Shown piece after piece: positions 46,837 to 54,628 of a stretch of DNA of 64,000 nt. The number at the start of each line of letters is the position of its first letter. The stretch's first letter is position 1. The notes below the pieces were generated by a model that searched no databases, was not told where the DNA came from, and worked only from the letters and a program-made list of their open reading frames with translations. The stretch lies in the IMG/VR virus record IMGVR_UViG_3300025727_000012, positions 1-64,000 of that record, one strand, 5' to 3'. The translations under genes were made by a program, and so were the position numbers. The DNA is from a virus.

Positions 46837-48212
46837 TAATTACTTTTCTCCTTCTTAAACGTCTTGTACTTCTCTTTTAGGTGCTCGTGTTGTTGCTTCG
46901 CAGCGTTAACAATCAAGTCCTCCACACTCTCGGTCATGGCCGGCAACACCTTTATCTTAACGCAGCTTGTGTCCATAAAGATGGGGTAAATAATCCCATC
47001 TGGTCCGTTTCTATTTTTGGCGACAAATATTCTGCCTCCGTTGGTAGTTTTATCTTTGACTGTCCTTGAAACAGAGAAGATAAAATCAGCCACGAAGCAT
47101 TTATTGAATGCCTCTGAAATAGACTCCATTGTAATGACCTCGGCGTTAAGACCTGATCTATTTGTTTGCGAAGCTGTCCATATTGGACAACTATTAGCTT
47201 GAGAAATTCCTCGCAACTCCTCGTAAATAGTCTCTAGTTGGTGTCTTTTCTCATCTTTCGAAGAAGATTCTGGTCTTATCAAATCAGCATAGTCAACAAT
47301 TATCAAATCAGGCTCGAAACCGCGATTTATTAATTTTTCCAAGTGGTTTTTTATTGTGACGATCGACGCGGATCTGGTCGGATATTCCTTTACGATCAAT
47401 GCGCCGGCGATGTCTTTTATCTCGTCATACACTTTTTCTTTGAAAACTGGCAAGTTGTTAAGCTCTATTCCGGTGATGCAACTATCATACCTCAAAGACA
47501 CAACAGCGTCCGATAACTCAAGAGTGTAATGAACTACTTTCTTGCCTGCTTTTACGGCGGCTGAGCCTAGATGTGCTAGGACCATCGACTTTCCTGCACC
47601 AGTTGGTGCGATCACAACCCCTAGTTCACCCTTACCTAGGCCGCCTTTGGTGATTTTATCAATATCCACCCAACCACTCGAAACTGGGTTTCTGGCTTTG
47701 AGTTCGAATCTCTTTTCAAAGTCTTTTAAATAATCATACCCGAAATCATTATCGCTGCCAAGAATCAGCGCGTTGTCGATCAGGCTCCTAACTTCGTCAA
47801 AAGAACAACGCTTCATCAAATCAACTGACTTAATCAGAGCTTCTTTTAGCTTCTGTTTTCTACAGAACTCAAGAGCAGTGTTCTTGATGAACTCAGAACC
47901 CTCCACTTCAAGCTCAGAGGAAACCACCCTTGCGTAATAATCTCTTATTCTTATTTGAACAGATTCCGGCTCGGTTACAAGTTCTGTTCTTACGATAGCC
48001 CTCATGATCTTCTCTGTGGGGTGGACCTTGTATTTCTTGCGATAGCTGGAAATCTTACGGACGAACACCTGCAGATGTTTTAACTCCAAAAAGTTAATGT
48101 CCAAGACTTCAAACATTCGGTCTGCAAATGGTCTGTCTCTCAGCATCAGTTGACACAAGTCCTCTTGGAAAGATTTTCCAAATTTGGAGAAGTCTTCTTT
48201 TTCTTGATTCAT
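46836..48212 (-). CDS. Replicative DNA helicase (DnaB/gp41 type)
   Basis: A 458-residue RecA-fold hexameric helicase. Residues 1-150 form the helical N-terminal domain. Walker A APTGAGKS lies after GGLGKGELGVVI, Walker B is DLIIVDYADLI, and TASQTNRSGL is the sensor region. Unwinds DNA ahead of the fork, like T4 gp41 or DnaB. ATG 48212 (GGAAGGAACACA upstream) fits the promoter at 48236-48264. Confidence 0.88.
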   Translation of the reverse strand: MNQEKEDFSKFGKSFQEDLCQLMLRDRPFADRMFEVLDINFLELKHLQVFVRKISSYRKKYKVHPTEKIMRAIVRTELVTEPESVQIRIRDYYARVVSSELEVEGSEFIKNTALEFCRKQKLKEALIKSVDLMKRCSFDEVRSLIDNALILGSDNDFGYDYLKDFEKRFELKARNPVSSGWVDIDKITKGGLGKGELGVVIAPTGAGKSMVLAHLGSAAVKAGKKVVHYTLELSDAVVSLRYDSCITGIELNNLPVFKEKVYDEIKDIAGALIVKEYPTRSASIVTIKNHLEKLINRGFEPDLIIVDYADLIRPESSSKDEKRHQLETIYEELRGISQANSCPIWTASQTNRSGLNAEVITMESISEAFNKCFVADFIFSVSRTVKDKTTNGGRIFVAKNRNGPDGIIYPIFMDTSCVKIKVLPAMTESVEDLIVNAAKQQHEHLKEKYKTFKKEKSN

Positions 48213-48235
48213 TGTGTTCCTTCCTGGTTTTAACC

Positions 48236-48264
48236 AGATTAGCATAAGCTTTTGGGAGGGTCAA
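48236..48264 (-). promoter_or_regulatory. Host-like sigma-70 promoter of helicase gene
   Basis: TTGACC-17 bp-TAATCT on the coding strand, 23 bp before the helicase ATG. Would drive the helicase-RNR run. Confidence 0.7.
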
Positions 48265-48265
48265 C

Positions 48266-49228
48266 CTATTCGGGTGTTACCGTATGATTAAACGACGCGA
48301 ACAGGTCAGACAGTCCTATCTGGCCGAATCCGTCTTTAGACATCATCGTCCTGAAGTTGGTTTTATTGAACAGTGGGACAAAGCTGTCGATCTGGTCTCT
48401 TATTTTGTTCTTGGTCTGTGGGGATATACTAGGAGACGACAACTGCATCAATCCATAGTTTCCAGCAATCACTTCCTGATTCAATAGTATGTTCTCATAG
48501 ACCTTGATCTTGGAACTTTCAGCCAGGGTTTGGCAGTACCTTAACAACTCATATATACTGTAGTCCTTCTCTTCCGCCAGGAAAGAGAACCTTTTTGCGA
48601 CAGTGGGAAGGCCAACACCCTGAACCCCTTTCAAACCGTCACTTACATCTCCCGCAACAGCCCTCGCCAAAGCAAAGTTGTTCGGGTGTATACCGTGCTT
48701 CTCAACAACACTGTTCTTGTTAAGGACTTCTTTTTGTGTAGGTCTGTAAAGAACTGTCTTTTCATCGAGCAATTGGATGAAGTCCTTATCGCTCGACACA
48801 ATGATCTTTTGCCACTCTTTGTACTTTGTGAACTTACTGACAAAAGCGATAACGTCATCAGCTTCTATCGCGGGCTCCATAAACTGGATTACGGGCGAGT
48901 TGTTCAGATACTCAATAGACCTCAGTTGTTGTCTAATCTTATTGTCCGTCTCCTGTTCTGCGGTGAAGTTCGCGTTCACCCGATTCAACCTGAGAGGCTT
49001 TCTGCCGGATTTATAGTTCTTATTGGCAGATCTTCGTCTTTGAGATCCGCCTGCTCCGTCCCAAACTACAATTATTTGATCTGGCTTAACCTCCCTAGAG
49101 AGCTTGTTCAGGACTTTCAAGAACCCGCAGATGCCTCCAATGTGTTCACCACTATAAGAGGTAGACGGGTCTGATATATACGCCCTCAAGTACTGATTGT
49201 GCGCATCTACGATCATCGCTCTCTTCAT
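48266..49228 (-). CDS. 5'-3' exonuclease (FEN / T4 RNase H type)
   Basis: A 320-residue flap endonuclease-like protein. AMIVDAHNQYLRAY starts the PIN-like fold; VVWDGAGGSQRRR, AIEADDVIAFV and IVSSDKDFIQLL carry the metal-binding acids; GDVSDGLKGVQGVGLPTVAK is the H3TH motif. It removes RNA primers and flaps at the fork. ATG 49228 is chosen over an upstream frame start that would lie in the terminator. Confidence 0.88.
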   Translation of the reverse strand: MKRAMIVDAHNQYLRAYISDPSTSYSGEHIGGICGFLKVLNKLSREVKPDQIIVVWDGAGGSQRRRSANKNYKSGRKPLRLNRVNANFTAEQETDNKIRQQLRSIEYLNNSPVIQFMEPAIEADDVIAFVSKFTKYKEWQKIIVSSDKDFIQLLDEKTVLYRPTQKEVLNKNSVVEKHGIHPNNFALARAVAGDVSDGLKGVQGVGLPTVAKRFSFLAEEKDYSIYELLRYCQTLAESSKIKVYENILLNQEVIAGNYGLMQLSSPSISPQTKNKIRDQIDSFVPLFNKTNFRTMMSKDGFGQIGLSDLFASFNHTVTPE

Positions 49229-49242
49229 AAAAACTCCTAAAC

Positions 49243-49286
49243 AAAAAAAAGCACCCCAAAGCATCTTTTTTAACACTTTGGGGTGC
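49243..49286 (-). terminator. Strong intrinsic terminator after uvsX
   Basis: An 11-bp perfect stem (GCACCCCAAAG / CTTTGGGGTGC, 49251-49261 and 49276-49286) with a 14-nt loop, followed on the minus strand by T8. Lies 26 bp past the UvsX stop and just before the exonuclease gene. Confidence 0.9.
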
Positions 49287-49311
49287 GGGGCCAAGAAATA
49301 ATCGAAGATTA

Positions 49312-50436
49312 TTATTCCTCGGCAGGTGGGACCTCTTCACTATCGTAATAGTCAGCAGCATTGCCTTGTTTCTTATCGAATTTCATTATAACATCATCCT
49401 CGATAATTTTCAACACAGACTCTTTAAACTTATCGCTTTGAAGTTTATTAGTCCATTGCTTTCTTTGGAAGCGCTCTTCGGTGCCATCATTGTGGACAAG
49501 GGTGTACCAAGCTCCTGAAGATTTCAGTCTTTCTGAGATCTGAATCGCGTCAAACCAGCTTTCCTCGTCCTGAACTCCGATATCTTCGTCTCCCCATAGG
49601 ATCTTAAAGTTGCAGGTTCGACCAGCGGTCCCGAAACGAGACTTTTCGATCTTCACTTTAACTTCAGATCCGATTCGGAAACCATTGTCATCCAATACGA
49701 AACTAGCCTTTGCTTTTCTGCCAGTTAGCCAGATCCTCAAAGAATATGCGTAGTGCATAGCTTTACCGCCGGGCGTAACATATGGAGTTGTCATTGCCTC
49801 CGACGGTGAGCGAGTTATATTCGTCTTCAATTGGTTTAAGACTAAAAACGTAGCGTTACTATTCGCAATGGGCACTGTTAGTTTAGACATGCCCTTAGAG
49901 AGAATCCTAGCCTTTACTGCCATCGATGACAAAGGATTAAAATCCCCTTCAACGTCAGAGACTGACGGCGTTAGAGCGAGAGAGTCCCAAATAAAGAGCC
50001 ATCGGTTCTCCGTACCTAACAGTTCTTCAATCGTTTCTAGAACAAACTCCACGGACTCAGCTTGGATATACATCAAACCGTTCAGCGAACAACCTGCCCT
50101 TTCCAAAAAGGAAGGGTCGATTGCAGACTCCGAGTCGAAATAAACGACGTCGATGCCCATATCTTGAGCATTGGCTGCAACCTGTGCTGCTAGAAAGCTT
50201 TTGCCGGTAGCTTCAAGACCTGCAATTTCACAGATCTTGCCCACAGGGATGCCCGCTGAACGACCTTTGCAAATTATGGAGTCTAACCACTTCGACCCAG
50301 TAGGAATCCAATCCGTAACTTCGGTTGGATTTTGGTTGTTTAAGTTGTGAGCAACCTCCCTGCCAGCCTTCTTGTTTATGAGGCGCATTGCCTCTTCTAG
50401 GGAAACATTCCCCGGTCTTAGTTTTGCCACTTTCAA
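49312..50436 (-). CDS. uvsX: UvsX/RecA-type recombinase
   Basis: A 374-residue recombinase. Walker A is GLEATGKS within CEIAGLEATGKSFLAAQVA, Walker B is WLFIWDSLAL, and LVLNQLKTN is loop-adjacent. TPGGKAMHYAYSLRIWL follows as in RecA/UvsX. It pairs ssDNA with homologous duplex for recombination-dependent replication and repair. Downstream of the SSB gene; the terminator follows. Confidence 0.92.
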   Translation of the reverse strand: MKVAKLRPGNVSLEEAMRLINKKAGREVAHNLNNQNPTEVTDWIPTGSKWLDSIICKGRSAGIPVGKICEIAGLEATGKSFLAAQVAANAQDMGIDVVYFDSESAIDPSFLERAGCSLNGLMYIQAESVEFVLETIEELLGTENRWLFIWDSLALTPSVSDVEGDFNPLSSMAVKARILSKGMSKLTVPIANSNATFLVLNQLKTNITRSPSEAMTTPYVTPGGKAMHYAYSLRIWLTGRKAKASFVLDDNGFRIGSEVKVKIEKSRFGTAGRTCNFKILWGDEDIGVQDEESWFDAIQISERLKSSGAWYTLVHNDGTEERFQRKQWTNKLQSDKFKESVLKIIEDDVIMKFDKKQGNAADYYDSEEVPPAEE

Positions 50437-50445
50437 GTCTTACTC

Positions 50446-51210
50446 CTAATTTTTGCCCAAGAGATCGTTAAACGCAGCATCCACAGAGTCTGTAGAAGAC
50501 TCAACAGCCATAGTCTTGGGGGCCGAGTATTTCTCTACCTGATTATCCGTAGAGTCGGCATCCAAGAAAGTGTCCAGTAACGATGAAACTTCACCAGAAG
50601 ACTTTCGTTCAAAGAGGGAATCAAAAGCAGGGATCGACTCAAGCAATTCTGCACAGCGGTCATCACCACCGGTTGAGTCGTCGCACAGAGTCGTCTTTCG
50701 AGGCCGAGGACGGATGTCTGTCCGTGGGAAGCTGGCTCCAGGCTGCTTTCCGTACATAATCTTAAGATCGTTTCCGCTTTCAGGGTCTGTAATATCCCCG
50801 TAGTCTGGGTCGAAGACAATCTTTAGCAAACTTTCGTATGCCATCTTGCCGTAACCCCAGATTCTAACGCCCTCAGACTCTTCTCCTCGGACCAAAACTG
50901 GAGAAAAGAATCGCTTCTTGGCAAAGAGGTCCTTCGCCATCTTCTTACTATCATCTGTACCTTCGTTCCAGAGCTTGCTTGCAAAATTACAAACCGAGCA
51001 CTCGTCTCCGAAGTTATGCTTAGGGCACAAGAAACCACCCTGTGCTACGTTATAGTGGAAGTGATATTCCTTAAACGGATCTCCATCTGCGGTCGGAACA
51101 ATGCGAATATTGCTCTCTCCATCCACAGGCTTCCAAAAAACGTTCTTGGAATCGCCCTTGCCGGTTAAGTTGTTAAGCTTCTCTTTCATTCTATCCATAT
51201 TCAGTGCCAT
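50446..51210 (-). CDS. Single-stranded DNA-binding protein (T4 gp32 type)
   Basis: A 254-residue protein with gp32 features: basic N-terminus (MALNMDRMKEKLNNLTGKGD), OB fold with SNIRIVP and EYHFHYNV, a zinc site CPKHNFGDECSVC, DLFAKKRFFSPVLV and an acidic C-terminal tail (SSTDSVDAAFNDLLGKN). It coats ssDNA and recruits partners through the tail. ATG 51210 has AGGAGG 7 nt upstream. Confidence 0.88.
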   Translation of the reverse strand: MALNMDRMKEKLNNLTGKGDSKNVFWKPVDGESNIRIVPTADGDPFKEYHFHYNVAQGGFLCPKHNFGDECSVCNFASKLWNEGTDDSKKMAKDLFAKKRFFSPVLVRGEESEGVRIWGYGKMAYESLLKIVFDPDYGDITDPESGNDLKIMYGKQPGASFPRTDIRPRPRKTTLCDDSTGGDDRCAELLESIPAFDSLFERKSSGEVSSLLDTFLDADSTDNQVEKYSAPKTMAVESSTDSVDAAFNDLLGKN

Positions 51211-51289
51211 TATATTACCTCCTTGTGGTATTGTTTTTTTTGCACTCATCGCTATAGCAGGTCGGCAAATTTCCCGACCAACTCTCTCT

Positions 51290-51318
51290 AATATATCTTA
51301 TGCTTTATTTTATGTCAA
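51290..51318 (-). promoter_or_regulatory. Host-like sigma-70 promoter of SSB gene
   Basis: TTGACA-17 bp-TATATT on the coding strand, 80 bp before the SSB ATG. Its -35 lies in the last codons of the tubulin-like gene. Confidence 0.78.
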
Positions 51319-52147
51319 GTTGAATTTGTGAAGAATATGAAACTACATATCCGTAGTTTGTGTCGTACTCTGTCGAGTAGATTCCATAACTAATCTTATT
51401 TTTATTGATGTTCTTGCCTTTTATCTGAGTTATGATCTTTTTTCTCAAGGTCTTGTCCTCATCAATTTGTTTCTCTGACATACCGTAATAGTAGCGGGTC
51501 TCATTTGGGCTGTCAAGGGGAAAGAACATCTTTTCTTCACCGGTGGTGGGATCAAGCAGGCCAATGGTGCAAATCCTGTTCCCAATCGCAGGGCCAGAGA
51601 ATGTATCAGTAACAGAGTCTATATGGTTGAATACGTTGATTCCGTGGAATGTTGCTGAAATCATTTGATTTAACTCGCCATAGTAGTTCCTAAGCGGAAC
51701 CTCTTGCATACAGCCCTCCACACTGTCGTTGGAAACGAGGAACATCTTTTCAAAAACGCCCGACCTTGTGTATTCTTGCAAGACATGTCGAACAGTTCGC
51801 TCAAGCAGTCTCTTTTTCTCGTTCAACAACGAAGCATCCGGCTGAACATACAAGACGTTGATATTTGACTTGTGGTGTATTTGCTGGAGGATCGATAAGG
51901 TGATCGCAGAGATGTCGCTGGCCCCATTAACTACAAACAGGACATCTTTTGTGATTCTAGCCAAGAAACGTTTTACACTCGGGCAACTAGATTCGTACAA
52001 CTCTGGCGAGTCCTGGGGTTGTACCCTGAAATACTTCTTTTCGTCTGACTCTTTAGAGTCGATTAAATATACTTTGTACTGTGGGAAGGCTGAAAAAGAC
52101 CTCGCGACATTACAACCGGCGGTACCCAGGCCTATTATTGTATCCAA
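51305..52147 (-). CDS. Tubulin/FtsZ-like Rossmann protein
   Basis: A 280-residue protein following the FtsZ/tubulin N-terminal order: MDTIIGLGTAGCNVARSFS (family 'GVGG-G-N'), YKVYLIDSK, FVVNGASDISAITLSILQQI at the place of the GTP-binding GGGTGTG loop, then INVLYVQPD, helix LLERTVRHVLQEYTRSG and KMFLVSNDS. The GGGTGTG signature itself is lost, so GTP binding is uncertain. Similar proteins occur in T4-like marine phages. TTG 52147 is the likely start (GAGG 8 nt upstream). Could form or regulate filaments (inference). Confidence 0.62.
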   Translation of the reverse strand: MDTIIGLGTAGCNVARSFSAFPQYKVYLIDSKESDEKKYFRVQPQDSPELYESSCPSVKRFLARITKDVLFVVNGASDISAITLSILQQIHHKSNINVLYVQPDASLLNEKKRLLERTVRHVLQEYTRSGVFEKMFLVSNDSVEGCMQEVPLRNYYGELNQMISATFHGINVFNHIDSVTDTFSGPAIGNRICTIGLLDPTTGEEKMFFPLDSPNETRYYYGMSEKQIDEDKTLRKKIITQIKGKNINKNKISYGIYSTEYDTNYGYVVSYSSQIQLDIK

Positions 52148-53328
52148 TTGACTTTCCTCATTTCACCGAAATTCTTGCCGATACTTAGATTTACCCTGTA
52201 GTCTCCGAACCTAGTAGCCCCAAAGATGCTCAAGATTTCCATCAGGTCTGCTTTGTCTGAAGCGCAACAGTCCACAACTATCGAATCGTGCATTAAGAAT
52301 ACGATATTACTTCTTCTTTTTTCAAGAAAATTATTAACTTTTATTGCTTGTTCAATACACATGTCACTGCTTGTGCTTTGGACTATATAGTTCAGCGCCA
52401 CTCTGTCGTCTGCCTCAATATAGCGCGAGAACGGCGTTCTAACGCCCGCCTTGTGCCGATAGTTGTCTTTGACCCAATCCCTGTTGTAAAGGCGCTCCAG
52501 TGCCCGATCTCGCGCTTCAGGGTTGTATAACCAGGCAAAAGTGCGCTTCTTAATCTCCTCTCTGGTCGTTGAGTGTCCCGAAAGGTTTTGAAGATTCCAT
52601 TCGTGGATATCTAATTGTGGTTGGGGCTTTCCAGAAAGTGCTAGGAGGGTTCTCAACTCTGCTGCGTTAAAATCCAGTTCAACAAACAGGTCGTTTCTTG
52701 GCTTGACATACTTCCTTAAATCCTTGTCCAAGTTAAGTATCGGAAATGATCTTTTGTTGGTGGTAAGTCTTCCCGTCTTTGAACCAAAAACATTATACGA
52801 GACACAGTGTTCTATACCTTTGACCTTTTTGAGGAACCTCCTAACTTTCTGATCGTGGTAATCCTTTTTCAATCGTGCAAAGTCTATGTTGAGTTCTTCA
52901 CAACCAATATCGTCAACTAGCCTTACAGCACCCAGCAAATGATTGTAGTTTTCTGGCTTTTTGTAATTCTCAAATACGTGTTGAGTTATTATGTTTCTAC
53001 ATTCTAAAAGCTCACATATGTGCTTTTCAGGTATGAGGTCGAACAAACAGTGATCTCTCATGTCTATATCTGCAGTCTTTATAGATTCGGAAAACGCTTT
53101 GAGTTTTTCATTTATTTTCTCGAACCTTTCGGATATTACTTCGGGGCAGTGGTCCGCGAGTGGAGCCCCAGAGACATAGAGATTTGCAAATTCAATATCT
53201 TTTCCGAAAAGAGATGAAGTGTAGCCCCAAGTTCTTTTACATTTTTCATCAATATCTTCATACTTCAGCGCTCCAGCGCTGTAAAAAGCTACACACTCTT
53301 TTTTGTCGTCGACAACCTGAAAGTACAT
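52135..53328 (-). CDS. Family-A DNA polymerase (short, divergent)
   Basis: A 397-residue protein with the three PolA polymerase motifs: A, VELDFNAAELRTLLALSG; B, REEIKKRTFAWLYN; C, FLMHDSIVVD. FGSKTGRLTTNKRSFPILNL matches the palm/fingers entry. No exonuclease domain fits in the short N-terminal 180 residues. It would be a second DNA polymerase beside DnaE, perhaps for repair or primer processing. Motif A lacks the usual DYSQIE wording but keeps the Asp and Glu. Confidence 0.8.
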   Translation of the reverse strand: MYFQVVDDKKECVAFYSAGALKYEDIDEKCKRTWGYTSSLFGKDIEFANLYVSGAPLADHCPEVISERFEKINEKLKAFSESIKTADIDMRDHCLFDLIPEKHICELLECRNIITQHVFENYKKPENYNHLLGAVRLVDDIGCEELNIDFARLKKDYHDQKVRRFLKKVKGIEHCVSYNVFGSKTGRLTTNKRSFPILNLDKDLRKYVKPRNDLFVELDFNAAELRTLLALSGKPQPQLDIHEWNLQNLSGHSTTREEIKKRTFAWLYNPEARDRALERLYNRDWVKDNYRHKAGVRTPFSRYIEADDRVALNYIVQSTSSDMCIEQAIKVNNFLEKRRSNIVFLMHDSIVVDCCASDKADLMEILSIFGATRFGDYRVNLSIGKNFGEMRKVNWIQ

Positions 53329-53341
53329 CTACCCTCTTTTT

Positions 53342-54628
53342 TTAATATGATCCGCCACCAGGAGTCCCAGCAGGTGCGTTTGGCACAGGTGGAACTTCAT
53401 CCTCATCCTGGACAATATCACTGCTCGGGCGGGTTGTCAAGCCGGACCCTTGTCTCGATAATATGATTTTTGGATTTAAGTCTGTGAACACTTTATCCAG
53501 GTATTTGAAAGAGGCTAATGGCCCTCGGCGATGTGCCTCATAGAGGGCGGCAACTCTTATCTCGTCAAACTGCACTTGAGAAGTTCTAACTGCATTTTCG
53601 TTGTATTTGCAGTGCAGGTATATTTCAACCAAAGTTCTTAGATCTATTTCCTGCTCGATCTGTTCCAAAGGGCTTGGTGCGGGCCTTGGTACCTGTTGCT
53701 TGCTCTTGATTGATCCATCCTTGCAGTATTTGTTTGTTACGATGACAGGGTTGTCTCTTGAGAACTCGTAAAACATCTGTATTATCATTTCTTTCATCTT
53801 TGCAAAATCTTGAGCATATGTTTGAATAAAGTACTGGCTCAGAAACTCCACTCCGCCAGAAATACCATAATAACTCATATGTTTCTGAATTGCTTTCGAT
53901 GAGAGGTCGGCAATTAGGTTCCAGGGTGCGTTAATATTGATCTTGAATCCAGACTTTGCTGCCAATTTTGTATACAAATCGTAGTCTTCATTCAAAAACA
54001 GGTCGTTTTTTAAAGAGTCGTCACCATAGTCCTTGCTCATTACGTCAATCGCCAAGCCAGTTGTGTGATGAGAGCACTGAGTGGATAAAATGAATGACCC
54101 ATAAGTGATTGTCATAATGCTAGCGTGAACTTTGACAAATTCCAGAAATTCAGAAGCCATTTGGTTTATGGTTTGTATTTCGTTCCTCTTTGGAAACAGG
54201 AACTTTTCAGCAAAAAGCCCTTTCACTTGCTCAATGTGAGAGTTATACTTTTTAACAGGACTCTCGTAGCCTCGTGAGGCGGCTGCTGTCAGCTCTAATC
54301 CTGGGATCGTCAGACCGCCAATTTTCGCTGAATGTCTTTCCAAGTTTTTCCTAAACTCGTCGAATGCGTCAGCGACGAAATCTACGCAAAAAATAGAACC
54401 ACCAGCAGTGAGAGGAGCTAGCGTACCTTGGTTATTCAATGCGACAATCTCACCAAAGTGGTTGATCTTTCCGTACAGAGAATACTTTAAGTTTAAATCA
54501 ATGTGGCGATCGATGATGCTTGGACCCATCAGCCTCTTGGCGATGGTTTTATATTGCCTTCTACCATAGTACGACATCCTGGTCTTGGAGTCGTTGGAAG
54601 CGGGTGGATATATTACTCCGTCTCTCAT
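53342..54628 (-). CDS. Virion structural protein with M15-like signature
   Basis: A 428-residue probable tail/baseplate protein. It follows the 917-residue structural gene with a 4-nt overlap. Residues about 178-187 read SHHTTGLAID, fitting SxHxxGxAxD of M15 peptidases. The second zinc motif (E-x-x-H) is not evident, since KININAPWNLIADLSS takes its place. The C-terminus is Pro/Gly-rich and disordered. Confidence 0.68.
   Translation of the reverse strand: MRDGVIYPPASNDSKTRMSYYGRRQYKTIAKRLMGPSIIDRHIDLNLKYSLYGKINHFGEIVALNNQGTLAPLTAGGSIFCVDFVADAFDEFRKNLERHSAKIGGLTIPGLELTAAASRGYESPVKKYNSHIEQVKGLFAEKFLFPKRNEIQTINQMASEFLEFVKVHASIMTITYGSFILSTQCSHHTTGLAIDVMSKDYGDDSLKNDLFLNEDYDLYTKLAAKSGFKININAPWNLIADLSSKAIQKHMSYYGISGGVEFLSQYFIQTYAQDFAKMKEMIIQMFYEFSRDNPVIVTNKYCKDGSIKSKQQVPRPAPSPLEQIEQEIDLRTLVEIYLHCKYNENAVRTSQVQFDEIRVAALYEAHRRGPLASFKYLDKVFTDLNPKIILSRQGSGLTTRPSSDIVQDEDEVPPVPNAPAGTPGGGSY

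Noticed and set aside
46836-48245. Earlier start for the helicase gene
   Set aside because: The first 11 codons overlap the promoter at 48236-48264; ATG 48212 has a better ribosome site.
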